Positions 29,450 to 41,247 of a stretch of 64,000 nucleotides of DNA are shown here, piece by piece. Position 1 is the first letter of the stretch, and each line of letters begins with the position of its first letter. The position numbers were made by a program, and so were the translations under genes. The notes beneath the pieces were generated by a model. That model had not been told where the DNA came from. It saw nothing but the letters and a program-made list of their open reading frames with translations, and ran no database searches. The stretch covers positions 1-64,000 of the forward strand of contig QPMI01000024.1 in NCBI GenBank assembly GCA_004431415.1. The letters are read 5' to 3'. The stretch is from Cyanophora paradoxa. Its lineage: Eukaryota; Glaucocystophyceae; Cyanophorales; Cyanophoraceae.

Positions 29450-29574
29450 AGTTTTCTCCCATTTTGACTCGAGATTCTGCCCAAGTCCAAATCCGGGCCC
29501 GGGATTCGAACCCTCGTTTTGGGTCGATTTCACGCGTGAAAAACGCACTTTTCGGCCTTTTCCGATTTTTCCTT

Positions 29575-29700
29575 TCTCGCGATCGCAGAAATGCCCCCGA
29601 TCTCGAAATCGCGATCGAAAAGGGTCGCGATCGGGAGAAAGTCGCGATCACCAGGGTCGCGATCGGCTCGTGATCGCCGCGATCGCCAGCCTCGGAAGGG
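29575..29700. repeat. cluster of GCGATC/CGATCG palindromes
   Basis: About nine overlapping GCGATC or CGATCG sites in roughly 120 bp (for example TCGCGATCGCAG, AATCGCGATCG, GTCGCGATCGG). No coding explanation. It lies at the right end of the virus-like block. Confidence 0.6.
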
Positions 29701-30101
29701 GTACCCCCACAGCTGTTGCGGCGGTTATAAGAACCTCCGCAATCCAAGCGTCACTTCCGAGTCTCGAGCTCTCGGAGTTGACTTTTCGCGTTTGGCCCAT
29801 TGATGGCCCTCCTATATATTGAATATATATTTCCCGCCTGCTAAAGCCGGGAATTCGTAGGGGTAGTCCCGTCTCCGCCATCAATAAAAGCCCTGTCAAG
29901 AGTCAAGACTGATCGACCTACTAAAGTTTTACCAGCTTAAGCTTCTAGCGCTAAACTGGCATTTTTGGCGAAGTACTAGCTAATTACTTTCCTGTACTAA
30001 ATTAACTGGTTCTCCAGTATATAATAAAAATCTGGCGCATTAATTAAGTGTTTTACCGTTCTGAGCTCGACTCGGCGAGACTTGTGAGTAAGTTGTGACT
30101 G

Positions 30102-30189
30102 AGGCCGAAAACCGGATACGCTAGAGACGGAACTTTCTCAAGTCCCTCCGGTATCCGGTCGGTATCGGCCGGTATCCGGTTTTCGGCCT
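30102..30189. repeat. perfect 18-bp inverted repeat, 52-nt loop
   Basis: AGGCCGAAAACCGGATAC at 30,102-30,119 and its exact complement at 30,172-30,189. The loop holds two further CGGTATCGG/CCGGTATCCGG motifs. Could form a hairpin or be the ends of a tiny foldback element. Confidence 0.8.
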
Positions 30190-30239
30190 GACTCATGATC
30201 AGCTCATGATCAGATCATCGGATTCAGCTGCAGTGAGTC

Positions 30240-30755
30240 CAGTGCCAGTGACTGCCAGTTAGTGCTGTCGTCAGTCAGTCCCCCGGCTGACCCAGTCCGT
30301 CAGCCCCCCTGACTGTGACTGAATCAGTCAACCCGAGGTTCAGTCAGGCTACCGTGCAAAAGCCGGGAAAAATGACCAGGAAATTGGCAGGAATTGACCC
30401 AAGCGCGATCTATCTACTTCATTCAAGTTGCCAAGCATCAGGCCAGGCACGTTATGCGAGCAGAGAGGACGAGAAAAGGAGATTCGGCCCCCGCCAGGCG
30501 CACGTCAGACTCCATTAGCCTCTTACCATGCACATGGGCGGTCTTTTGAAGATTTCGACGACAGAAGATCATTTTTTGGTCGACCCACGTCAGCTTTAGA
30601 TGGAAAAAGCCCGCAGGGGGGCACGCTCCCAGCAGGGTGTTGTATGGGACTGAGAAAACGTCAGTCAGCCAAAAGCTGACCCAGTGAGGTCAGTCAGACC
30701 CTCTGACTGTGACTGTCAGTGACTGACGACAGCCCTACTGCCAGTGAGTTTGCTC
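30240..30755. mobile_element. MITE-like element with degenerate terminal inverted repeats
   Basis: The left end (CCAGTGACTGCCAGTTAGTG then CTGTCGTCAGTCAGTC) and the complement of the right end (CTCACTGGCAGTAGGGCTGT then CGTCAGTCACTGACAG) share about 30 bp with GCTGTCGTCAGTCA exact. Both ends are rich in CAGTCA words. The interior (30,360-30,650) has no gene. No clear target-site duplication. A non-autonomous DNA transposon is the best guess; a chance feature of CAGT-rich DNA is the alternative. Confidence 0.4.
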
Positions 30756-30818
30756 ACCGTACTTACTAAATTATCTTCATCATATATATGCATATATATG
30801 GATTGCAACTGGCAAATT

Positions 30819-32478
30819 CTATCTTTTTGCATGCCCCTCCCGCCTCTACGTCCCCGGTCTCTTTGCGTCTGCATCCACTTTCCCGGATCCGCTTGCAGGC
30901 CCCCTCGCCTCCAGAGCTCGCCATCACTTCGGCCTCCCTCGCCTCCGCTCTCGATTCTCCATACCCTTCGAATAGCCGCCTCCTCTCTCCTCCTCCGCCC
31001 TCCCTCCCCCCTCGAGCTCCGGGTCCTCGGCCTCTGCCCCGCTTCCGAGTGTTGGCGAGACTGTCCTCTTTTCGATCTCCCCGTCATTCCGGCTCCCTGC
31101 TCCCCTTCGGCGCCTCGGGTCCCATCTGCGGGTCCTATCCCGCTTCCTGGCGCTCGTGAGATTCGCCGCCGGCGCCCTCGTCGGGCCCTTGCGCCCTCGA
31201 GCTCGTCTCTCTCTGCACCGCCCATGGCCATGACCTCCGTGTCATCTGATCCGGCGCCACCCGACCTTTCTCCTGCTTTGCTGCCCTCTCTTCGGCGCCG
31301 GCAGCGATCCCCGTCACCTGCTCGTGGCCTTCCCTGCCTCCGACCCTTCCTCGGCCCCCTCCTCGCCTCTTCCGTCTCGTCGGCCCCCGCCGCATTCCCG
31401 TCGGCGGATCTCTCGATCGACCCTGGACTCTCCGCCTGCCACTGTCTGCGGGGTACCTCCGCCGCCGTGTTTGGCGCCGGCTGTCAGTACTTTGCTCGGT
31501 AGCTCCCCCGTCGTGGCTCCTCGGGGGCCTCTTCGTCGTCGTCGTTCGCTGGGTTCCGGCTCCGGGTCAGATTTCTCGCCGGGCTTACCTTCTCCTGGCT
31601 CTGCTCCTGGGCCCTCAGCTCCGGGACCGGCTTCCCCGATCTCCTTCCGGACTCGTGGTCGTACCCGTCGCCGGCTTGCCGAGCCTGCGGCTCCTTCTAC
31701 TTCCCCCGGCGGTTTGCCGGGCCGGACCCTCCGGCCTTTGTTCTTGATACCGGACTACCGCCTTTGTCCTTGTCTTCTGCTTCGCTGGTCGCGATCGTAT
31801 CCCGCCGGCGCCGGCGTACTTCTTCGTCTTCTAGTTTAGTTCGGTCTGGTTCGGATTCTGATCGTAGTGTTGATGCTAGAGTTAGTTTCAATACTAGCTA
31901 TAGTCCTCGTGCTCGACCTGTTGTTCGCCGTCGTTTGCAGTTCGATTGCCCGCCTCGACCCGGCCGGCTTTAGTGATTCCTTTGACTGTTCTTTTGCCTG
32001 CTCTTGATCCGCCTGCTCCGCCTCCTGTGTCCTCCTCGACCTCGTGCCGTAGCTCTGCCCTTTCGCATCGTCCTGCTTCGCCTCCGCCTCCATGTCGTCT
32101 TGTTGTTCCTCTTACTTGTCTTCTTCCTGTTATTTATCTTTCTCAATTTTGTCCCCGCTTCTTAGTGATGTAATTCCTTCTGATATTGATGGTATCTCTA
32201 GCTCTGGCTCTTCTTCGTGTCAGTTATCCTCTAGCTCTGGCTCTTCTTCGTGTCAGTTATCCTCTGTCCCTAGATCTGCTCGATTTATCGTCTCTTCTCG
32301 CAATCGATCTGTCTCGAGCTCTGTGTCTTTCCTTTTTTATTGTCGATTTTGGCTCTTTGTCTTATCTTTCTTCGTGCTCTTGTCTTAGTTATTTTGCTTT
32401 TTTGTCTCTATGCCCCCTGGGCAGCCCCCGCAGTGCTGGTGTCTAGAGACTGTGGCCGGTAATTCACCAAAAAAAAAA
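30819..32478 (+). mobile_element. 5'-truncated LINE copy 1
   Basis: From CTATCTTTTTGCATGCCCCT it matches the full LINE from 54,532 to its poly-A end, including the closing GCCGGTAATTCACC and a tail of ten A. It carries only the Pro/Ser-rich C-terminal region. Single-base differences in C and G runs break the frame more than once. A truncated product of target-primed reverse transcription. Confidence 0.9.
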
Positions 32479-33155
32479 TTTGATCATCGGATCATGGTCC
32501 ATGGATTCATGGTCGAATCGACTCGGCGATAATATAACTGACTCGAGCTCAGTCGACGTCTGACTGTTAAAGTGAGCAACTCGCGTCGTCTCGCGATCGA
32601 AATTCATCGAATTCGAAGTTGAGCTCACTGGCTCAGATTTTCAATCAAGACTCAAGAGTCTCTCGAGTCTCACAAAAAATCAACAAAAAGGTGTCCAATA
32701 AATTAATGTGTGATTTTCTCTTTTTTCTGTACGTAATTTTATAAACTGAAATCGAACTTTTAATAGAAAGCACGAATTTGTTTAAAAAGAACTACTTCAA
32801 GAATTGATTTGTAGATTCATTTACAAATGATGAATGCTCGACGGATGAATTCGTTTACCGAACAAAATAACCGTTTGGCAAGCCTTTTTGTGAACTTGCG
32901 AAGAACACGCGAACCGATTTGCATTCGCGATTGAATTGTGACTCAATTTGTGAGCCGTCGATAGCTACCGGTATAGCCTCAGAGGCTCAGACTGACAGTC
33001 ATGATCAGTGACAGACTCTCGAGCTCACTGAGTCAGCGGCAACCTGAGCCAGCCTGAGTCGGGACTCCGGGAAATATTTAGTATACTAGTACTGTATATT
33101 TATACTATGATATACGATAGTACCAAAGTTTTGAGGCCCGCCTTAGGCCGCCTAC
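32479..33155. other. AT-rich spacer between two truncated LINEs
   Basis: No gene recognised. Rich in TCGA, GATC and GAGTC words (GATCATCGGATCATGG at 32,482), then an A/T-rich stretch (32,690-32,860) and short dyads at 33,080-33,115 (TACTAGTACTGTATATTTAT). Confidence 0.4.
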
Positions 33156-34538
33156 GCTCCCCCTTCGGCGCCTCGGGTCCCATCTGCGGGTCCTATCCCG
33201 CTTCCTGGCGCTCGTGAGATTCGCCGCCGGCGCCCTCGTCGGGCCCTTGCGCCCTCGAGCTCGTCTCTCTCTGCACCGCCCATGGCCATGACCTCCGTGT
33301 CATCTGATCCGGCGCCACCCGACCTTTCTCCTGCTTTGCTGCCCTCTCTTCGGCGCCGGCAGCGATCCCCGTCACCTGCTCGTGGCCCTTCCCCTGCCTC
33401 CGACCCTTCCTCGGCCCCCTCCTCGCCTCTTCCGTCTCGTCGGCCCCCGCCGCATTCCCGTCGGCGGATCTCTCGATCGACCCTGGACTCTCCGCCTGCC
33501 ACTGTCTGCGGGGTACCTCCGCCGCCGTGTTTGGCGCCGGCTGTCAGTACTTTGCTCGGTAGCTCCCCGTCGTGGCTCCTCGGGGCCTCTTCGTCGTCGT
33601 CGTTCGCTGGGTTCCGGCTCCGGGTCAGATTTCTCGCCGGGCTTACCTTCTCCTGGCTCTGCTCCTGGGCCCTCAGCTCCGGGACCGGCTTCCCCGATCT
33701 CCTTCCGGACTCGTGGTCGTACCCGTCGCCGGCTTGCCGAGCCTGCGGCTCCTTCTACTTCCCCCGGCGGTTTGCCGGGCCGGACCCTCCGGCCTTTGTT
33801 CTTGATACCGGACTACCGCCTTTGTCCTTGTCTTCTGCTTCGCTGGTCGCGATCGTATCCCGCCGGCGCCGGCGTACTTCTTCGTCTTCTAGTTTAGTTC
33901 GGTCTGGTTCGGATTCTGATCGTAGTGTTGATGCTAGAGTTAGTTTCAATACTAGCTATAGTCCTCGTGCTCGACCTGTTGTTCGCCGTCGTTTGCAGTT
34001 CGATTGCCCGCCTCGACCCCGGCCGGCTTTAGTGATTCCTTTGACTGTTCTTTTGCCTGCTCTTGATCCGCCTGCTCCGCCTCCTGTGTCCTCCTCGACC
34101 TCGTGCCGTAGCTCTGCCCTTTCGCATCGTCCTGCTTCGCCTCCGCCTCCATGTCGTCTTGTTGTTCCTCTTACTTGTCTTCTTCCTGTTATTTATCTTT
34201 CTCAATTTTGTCCCCCGCTTCTTAGTGATGTAATTCCTTCTGATATTGATGGTATCTCTAGCTCTGGCTCTTCTTCGTGTCAGTTATCCTCTAGCTCTGG
34301 CTCTTCTTCGTGTCAGTTATCCTCTGTCCCTAGATCTGCTCGATTTATCGTCTCTTCTCGCAATCGATCTGTCTCGAGCTCTGTGTCTTTCCTTTTTTAT
34401 TGTCGATTTTGGCTCTTTGTCTTATCTTTCTTCGTGCTCTTGTCTTAGTTATTTTGCTTTTTTGTCTCTATGCCCCCTGGGCAGCCCCCGCAGTGCTGGT
34501 GTCTAGAGACTGTGGCCGGTAATTCACCAAAAAAAAAA
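33156..34538 (+). mobile_element. 5'-truncated LINE copy 2
   Basis: Matches the full LINE from about 54,813 to the end and stops in GCCGGTAATTCACC plus ten A. The reading frame from 33,282 to 34,448 is open (388 codons, Pro/Ser/Arg-rich), unlike copy 1, so it is younger or better sequenced. No obvious target-site duplication. Confidence 0.9.
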
Positions 34539-36145
34539 GTTTTATCGTATACTCTAAACCTGAGGTGCTGGGGGGTACGTAGCGCAGGCATAGTTGCAGC
34601 GCGCGCGGGAGAAACTAGCTGTAGTGCGAGGGGAGTCTCGGACGCTCCGACAGATCTAAACCCCCTAGGCCTGGCGCGCGACGCGCCCACCCCCTTCTAA
34701 AGGCCGCTACTAAAGCGCTCCGCGCGGCCAACTCTTAATTATTTTCAGCCTACTAAACCGGCCAAAACTCGGGATTACTAAATATTTTGGGGTCTTAAAT
34801 ATTACCCGAATTACAGTACTTACTAAGGCCCGCAAGCTTCAGTGGCATGGACCGCAACTTCCGAAGTTCGAATTCCGGCCCCGATTGCAAGTTCCGGCCG
34901 AGCCGGCCCGGCCCATGGCCAAGGCCCCAATTGCAAGTTCCGGCCCAACTTCCGGGCCGAGTGGGCCGAGTTCCGGAACTTCCGGCCGCGGGCCGCAAGT
35001 CACTGTGGCACCGAGTAATAAAATTGTTTTTTAAAAGTCTGATCATGAGTTGCCCCGGCCGCCAACTTGCCCGGGGTGAGTTTGAACCTTGAACCAGCCT
35101 GCAGGCTGCAGCTGGCACTGAGCCTGGCAGTGCCTGGCACTGAGCCTGGCAGTGAGCCTCGCCGAGTCGACGTCGGACCGGAGGAACTTCTGACTCAGTG
35201 AGTCAACTACCGTAGTACTTGGCAAGTTGCGAGTCTTGCGACTCCAAAGTTCTGAGTCAACTTCTGACCGGGCGTTTGAGCCGCGCGCTGACTGAGCCTG
35301 GGGGCCTGAGCTCCGGTCCTCGGAGGGGCCGCAGGGGCGCCGCCGCGCCGGCCAGCTGGCCATGGAGAGCGTCGAAGATCATCATCTTCGATTCTGGCTA
35401 TAGCCTATAGTTCGAGGCTTCGTCGAGCTCGAGCCTAGCTTCGGCTGCGACGACGACAAGCGCGCGCGCGCGCGGCGGACAGCTGCAGATCTCCGCCGCG
35501 GCCTGAGCTAGCTTCTAGCAGCGTCGACGTCGCGACGTCCGACGGTCCAACGGGCGCGCGCGCACCAGCCGCCGCAGCGTAACGCTTAGAATGGCGTCGC
35601 TGTCGCCTCCTGTTTCTTCCGTTGGCGAACCCGAGATGCCGCACGTCCATGTGCGCGCGCGCGATCGCGAGCTCGCGGGTCTAGATCTCCTCAATTGCAG
35701 ATGCTCCGGGATCCTAGCTGTGGCCATGGGCCTAGGAGGCTAGGCCTGCCGCGGCCGCCGCCGTGCGCGCACAACTGAATCTTTACCTTGATTATTGATG
35801 CTTGATCTGCTTCGATTCGCCGTGCATGAGCAGATGCTCGACGGTGATCGCAACACCACCTACAGCATCGATATCACCGCGCAGAGGTCCGCGGACCCTC
35901 CGAGGCTCGCTTCAGCGCCGCGCCGCGCAAATAAAACCACGTGCACTGACGTCGACGCGCGCCGCGCGCGCGCCCGACGCAGCGCCGGCAACGTTAACGG
36001 AGCTCCCTACGAGAAGTTCCCGACAGGCGCATACGCCGAAGTTGACCCGAAGGCCGGGTCTAGGCCCAGGGTGCGTGCGACTCGTTCAGAGCGCGCCGCG
36101 CCCGCGAGACTGTTGCTAATCTTTCGGTCGACCGTTAAACGTTAG
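34539..36145. other. GC-rich intergenic stretch with short repeats
   Basis: No confident gene. Two copies of ATTGCAAGTTCCGGCC lie at about 34,884 and 34,930. A 21-bp unit, CTGGCACTGAGCCTGGCAGT plus G, repeats at 35,112-35,155. A (CG)n-like run GCGCGCGCGCGCG lies at 35,461-35,473. The end (from about 35,980, GAGCTCCCTACGAGAAG) may hold a 5' exon of the polycystin gene. Confidence 0.4.
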
Positions 36146-39100
36146 GCCGGCGCTGACCACGGGCGCGATCGCGAGCGGCTGACTGTGCACGTGGATCGGG
36201 ATCCGGAACCGCTCTGGCCGGACGCGCTGCGTGGCCGCATCGGACTGGAGCCGGACCCCCTGATCGAAAGCGCGAATGGCAAGATGTCCCTCCCCCCCGG
36301 GGCCTCGGTCCAGAAGCCCCTGGACGTCGACCACCCCGAGGTGGTCCGCGGGCACCTCGAGCACGAGTGCGCGCGCGAGCCTTTGACTCGGCTGATTCGA
36401 GTTCGAATTGGCTCAGCATGCGCGAGCGTTGTTACTAAATGTTAACGCCGCGGCGACAGGTTCCGCTTCCTGCGCCTCAATCTGAAGCGCGCGCTCCTCT
36501 TCAACGTCACTTACACGAGGTTCGCTTGCTTCATGATCATCTGCTAACCGATGCGTACTGATGTCATTCTCGGCCGCAAATCAAAGAATCAAGCTGATTC
36601 GCGAGCTGATCCTCTTTCTTGGGTTCCTGTTACTGTTCTACGCAATGGTTCAGAAATCTTCTGCAACGTGCACATGCATCGGAGATTGATTTCACTGACT
36701 GCATTCGCGAATTAGGTCATCTTGCTCATGCCGCTGAGCCGCTCCTATGAACACTCGGGCCAGCTCACTGCCGCTGGAGGTGCGGGCGCTCGTGTATATG
36801 ACTGTATGTCTGCATTTTTCCAACGTATTTCGCGCCGGCTTTAGGTCTCCTGAACCTTCACCCCGTTCCGGTGCGCATGGAGTCCTAGCCATGATGGCAC
36901 GTCTCTCTCGAGCGCGCCGATATATCCGGTCCACAGGGCCAGAAGGTATCGCTGAACGAGTCCTTCCCTTTCTTCATGGCATCGAACACGATCGAGGACG
37001 TGTACAAGTGGACGAGGGAGATCCTCATCCCCCTCCTGACCCCCGCCGACGGCGAGTCCGAGATCTACGGCCGCTTCCAGCGCCCCCTGTCCACCATCGA
37101 CATTCGTCAGGTTCATAGAACCGCGAGCAGACCACGATATCCCTCAATGAATATCGATCGTATTGTACACAGAATCGCGTGAGCCCAAAGGCGACGAAAG
37201 ACTGCCTCAATCCGTCGGTGGTGGAAAAAGTCTTCGGCTTGAAATCAGTGTGCTTCGGAGACTGTGCGCAAACCCCCTTCTAGATCTGACTGCATGCGTA
37301 CGCTGATTCCGGCTCCAATCGTTTGCATGAACAGGGAGTGCCAGGTGTGGTTTCCTTGCTTAATGATATATATCGATCCGGATGCGTAGCAACTCTTCGA
37401 ATTCGGTGACTTCGGTTTTGGGTCCCTGCAGCGGGGTGAAGGAGTACCGGATGCCGCTCGACTTCAGCGGTCCTCAATACGCCAAGCAGGTTGCCATGGG
37501 CTTGAAGAAGAAGTACGAGTGGACGGACAACCTAAGCGAGCTTCGAGCCTCCCGCTACTGGTCTAGAATGCAGGTGTTTGCAATCGCGTCCATTTTCCCT
37601 ACGTTCTGATTTGCTTGAACGTCTGAACCTGACACGCGAATGCAGCAAGACAACATTGACACTTACGGGGAGGGCGGCTACGTGCACTTTATCGATGTTG
37701 CAATCGACCGCGATGCAGGAAATGCTATGGAGGTTCGCAAACGCGCGCAAGATGAGATCCAGGCGCTTCAGGAAGCTCGCTGGATTGACGGTAACTCGAG
37801 CTCTACTTTTTAGACCTCGCCTTACCTAAAAAGCTTGCAATTGTACGGATGAAGATAAATTCATGTTGTCGCAGACAATACGCGAGCCGCCGCAATCAGC
37901 TTCGCGCTCTACAACAAGCACACGAACGTAAGCGCGCTAGCTTCTTATACTCCCTATTCGCTCTTGCTCTGAACTGAACATTAATTTTTCGAACGCAGAT
38001 TTACACGATTGCGGAGCTCCTTATCGAAACGCCGACCTCGGGATTCATCATTCCGTCCCACTCTGTCCGCCCCGTCTACATTTTCCTGGCCGAGAACACA
38101 TGTGCGCCGCGCTGCATCAGAGTTTGGGCTGGCTCTTGTGCATTCTTCGACATTTGTTTGACGCATCTTTCTTGCAGTGCAGAATGTTTTCCTCGCGATC
38201 TACGCCGGCTGGGTCATTGCCATTAGTGCGCGCTTCCTCATACTGAGCTGAAGACAGTCTACGTATACCCCAGCTAACGAGTGCTCGCGTGCCCGGGTGG
38301 CGATGTCGCATCCGCACAAGTGCAGTTCTATCGGAATTCTTTGAGATGGCCCGGCAGCGTCTCGACTACGTCGGGAACTTTTGGAATATTGTCGAAACAC
38401 TGCTCTGCTGCCTGCACGCGTACCTGGGCTACAAGTTTGTCCTGTACTACGACTACAGGTGAGACAATGTCGCTAGCTATCGATGAAATCGTATTGACTC
38501 TCGTTTAATTTGTGTACAGCTACAACGTCTTTAACGCGGTGAGCGGCCAGTGCAATTAATATATTGCAATCGTTGTTCGAGCCCTGAATTCCGACTGTCT
38601 ACGACAGATTACGCTCCAGCAACCGCCGGATTTCACAAGAGCAATCAGCAACCTGCAAAAGATTCGAAATATGAACCGAGATGTCTCCGACGTTGCGGGT
38701 GCGAATGCATTGCAATTGCAAATTTAATTATTTAAACGATTACATGCATTGTCAGTCTTACTCGCGCTTTCGTATTCAAATTTCAGGTGTCATGGTCGTC
38801 ATTTACGGGTTCAGGCTCTTCAAATACTTCCGAATTAAGCCCCAGCTCTACATCCTCTGGTCGACCATCGTGCACGCCTGGCAACCGTGCGCTGGCGGTG
38901 TAGACTTTGATCTAGCTCCTCATGTCGCTGATCGAATTTTAATATTAGAATTCTCGGCTTCGTCGTTGTGATTCTTATCCTCTTCGCGGCCTTTGCCCTC
39001 GCCGGCATGATCGTGTTCGGCTTCCAAGTGCTCGAGTTCCGCAATTTCACCGAGTCGGTGCGCTGGCGCTGCAAACAGCGCTCAAATTGGCATGCGTGGT

Positions 39101-41247
39101 TCTGTTGTGCGCGGGGTGCGTGCTGATTCTTCATTTACAGTACGCCAACCTCTTCCGTTTCCTGCTCGGAGATGTACGATTCGCTGCGCATGCGCTTCAT
39201 TCGTAACCGCCCGATCTGATTCAAGCAATCGCAGTTCGATTACCCGACATGGGCGGACACGTCGCGAGGCTCCGGCGTCGTGTTCTTCATGTGCTTCGTC
39301 GTATTCATTATCCTCATCTTCACCAATGTCTTCATCGCCATTGTCAACAAGAGGCGCGGCCCCTTTCTTCGACTGTTTGCTCCTCATTTCTTACTCGAAT
39401 TTCGCCCGGGTCGCGGTCATGCATGCGCAGCTACGACGAAATGTACAGGTCAGCGCTAACGCCGTCAGCGCTTTAGCTAGCTATAGCGCGATTCAATCGA
39501 CTCGTCGTCAATCATTTGCATATGCATGATCTCACTACAGTATATCTAGCTTCGTCTTAGCAATACCTGTGCTGACGTCTTCCTTGCAATCGCGATCAGA
39601 AAAACGAAGGGGGAGGAGCAGGAGGAGGCGGACACAATCAAGGAGCACGGATCGATGTCGCCTTGGAGCAACGCCTTCTTCTCCTCGTAAGCATCTCAAT
39701 TATAACGTTCTCCCATACGCAACTCGCGTTTCAAGTTCTTGAACGGCTTACTCTGCACAGCATTACTCTGTCTTCGCAGCCGCGGGAGGACCAGAACGCA
39801 ATCCTTGAGAAAGTGACGTGGGCCGACCCGACGGCCCCTACGTCGAGTTCCTCCGATGTCAAAGGGAATCGGCCGGTCGACCGCACAGGGCTCATGATGT
39901 CTTCAAAGACGCTACCCGACGTACGTATACGCGCTCCGGGCTCGTTCGCTTCGCAGCGTATATATATGTACCTCGCGATTGATCGCAACCTCTTCGCGGC
40001 AGTTGTCACGCCCGACGGCTTAGGGGACATGATCGGAAAAGAACCCGTACTGCTGCCTTCGAGCTCTTCAGCCAAATGGAGCATGCAGAGTTCCCCCATG
40101 TCAAATGGCATGAGCTCGTCGGGCCTTAACACTCGCAGAGATTCGTGCCTGGTGAGGGAGAGAATGATCATGAATTTCGATACATGTATACAGCAATCTC
40201 GAAATGTGACCTATCGCTTTCGACACAGGATTGCGTTCAAATTCCCACGGGCAAAAACACGGAGACACGCTTGCGGGTACGATCGATCCTCGATACATTT
40301 ACTTGAGCACTCGGCGGCTGATCGTGAGCACTCGGCCGCGGGCAGATTTGGTTCAAAGTCAGCTCGCGCCACGACAAGGCTTTCTACCAAGCCAAGCTTG
40401 ACGAGAAGGGGAACGTTGTACGTGTGGAGAAGCCATCGCCCGTTCGCGTCAACGCAGTCGAGGACGGGAGTCCCGTCAGCCCAGTAGCGAAAGCGCAGTC
40501 GGGCGGCCCGAGCTCGAAGCAGACCGGTACCTACGATGTTTGGAGCGTGTACGCAAGCGGGCGGCCCCACCACATGCGCTTCATGTTTGACGTGCGCCCA
40601 CTCTCTTTGGCTTTTAATTGAATTTCTTCTTCATGTTGCGAAATCTTGTCCCATCGCAGGTTCTGAGCGAAGGAGCGGAGGCGTTTATGCAAGACCTTGC
40701 GCTCAGCGACCAGCAAACGAAGACGTTGAGCTCGAGGCTGCGCAACGGAGTCATCTTCACGACGCTGCGAAAGCTTTTCCCCTGCTTCGGAGGGCCGAAG
40801 CCGAGCGCCGCCTCCGATGAGTACGGCCAGGCTTACTCGGAGGCTGAGCGCAGAATTCACCTGCGATCCGTATACGTGCGTGGCATTAATATTTTAGACT
40901 AATCCACCATAGTAGTATAGTAAACGGGTATGATAACGATCATATAAAATACCAACAAGCACATCGACGTAGCGCAAGCACGCAAGGGCGCCGGCATTAA
41001 TATTGTAGAGCGATGTACATGTCTCGTTAAAGCACGTGACCCGCGCGCGATCGACAGGCCCCGGGGCGTACGCCGCGTCGTACGCCCCGGGGCCGGCGCC
41101 CTCCACTGCCCGGCCCCCGCGGGCGAGCTGACGAAGGGGGAGGAGCAGGAGGAGGCGGACACAATCAAGGAGCACGGATCGATGTCGCTGATCGACCTCG
41201 CCCTGTCGCAGTCCGTCCGCCCCGCGCGCGTCGTTGGCGCCGCGTGA
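36146..41247 (+). CDS. polycystin-2-like (TRPP) cation channel, copy 1, multi-exon
   Basis: A spliced gene with the polycystin-2 layout. First clear exon 36,146-36,364 (PDALRGRIGLEPDPLIESAN); then 36,460-36,519; the S1 segment from 36,587 (IKLIRELILFLGFLLLFYAM); the extracellular polycystin domain in several exons (TIEDVYKWTREILIPLL, EYRMPLDFSGPQYAKQ, GGYVHFIDVAIDRD, RAAAISFALYNKHTN, YTIAELLIETPTSGFIIPSH); S2 (FLAIYAGWVIAISARFLILS), S3 (YVGNFWNIVETLLCCLHAYL), S4 (VMVVIYGFRLFKYFRIKPQL), S5 (GFVVVILILFAAFALAGMIV), pore helix/filter LFRFLLGD, and S6 (VVFFMCFVVFIILIFTNVFI). The Gly-Asp in the filter is as in PKD2, a Ca2+-permeable ciliary or ER channel. Introns are short GT-AG; one has TACTAAAT as a branch-point-like site. 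C-terminal exons end with KGEEQEEADTIKEHGSMS and a stop at 41,245-41,247. Exon borders after S6 are approximate. Confidence 0.75.
36492..41057 (+). repeat. tandem duplication, unit 1 (4,566 bp)
   Basis: Matches 41,248-45,807 with no substitution I could find. The six-base length difference equals six single-base shorter G or C runs in unit 2 (near 37,030, 37,040, 37,083, 37,668, 38,075 and 39,115 of unit 1). Starts inside an exon and ends exactly at a splice acceptor (GATCGACAG). Confidence 0.9.
41058..41093. repeat. perfect 15-bp hairpin at the duplication junction
   Basis: GCCCCGGGGCGTACG and its exact complement CGTACGCCCCGGGGC, separated by six bases, begin at the first base after unit 1 ends. 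Very GC-rich stem, so stable in single-stranded DNA or RNA. Confidence 0.9.
41094..41247 (+). other. junction spacer with a third copy of a polycystin exon
   Basis: From about 41,130 the DNA repeats the exon that also lies at 39,605 and 44,355 (KGEEQEEADTIKEHGSMS), then gives LIDLALSQSVRPARVVGAA and a TGA whose last base is directly followed by unit 2. It may serve as the C-terminus of copy 1. Confidence 0.6.

Noticed and set aside
29495-29520. tRNA T-arm-like GGGTTCGAATCCC (minus strand)
   Set aside because: No matching acceptor stem, D-arm or anticodon arm at the right distances; the same holds for the similar word near 2,830.
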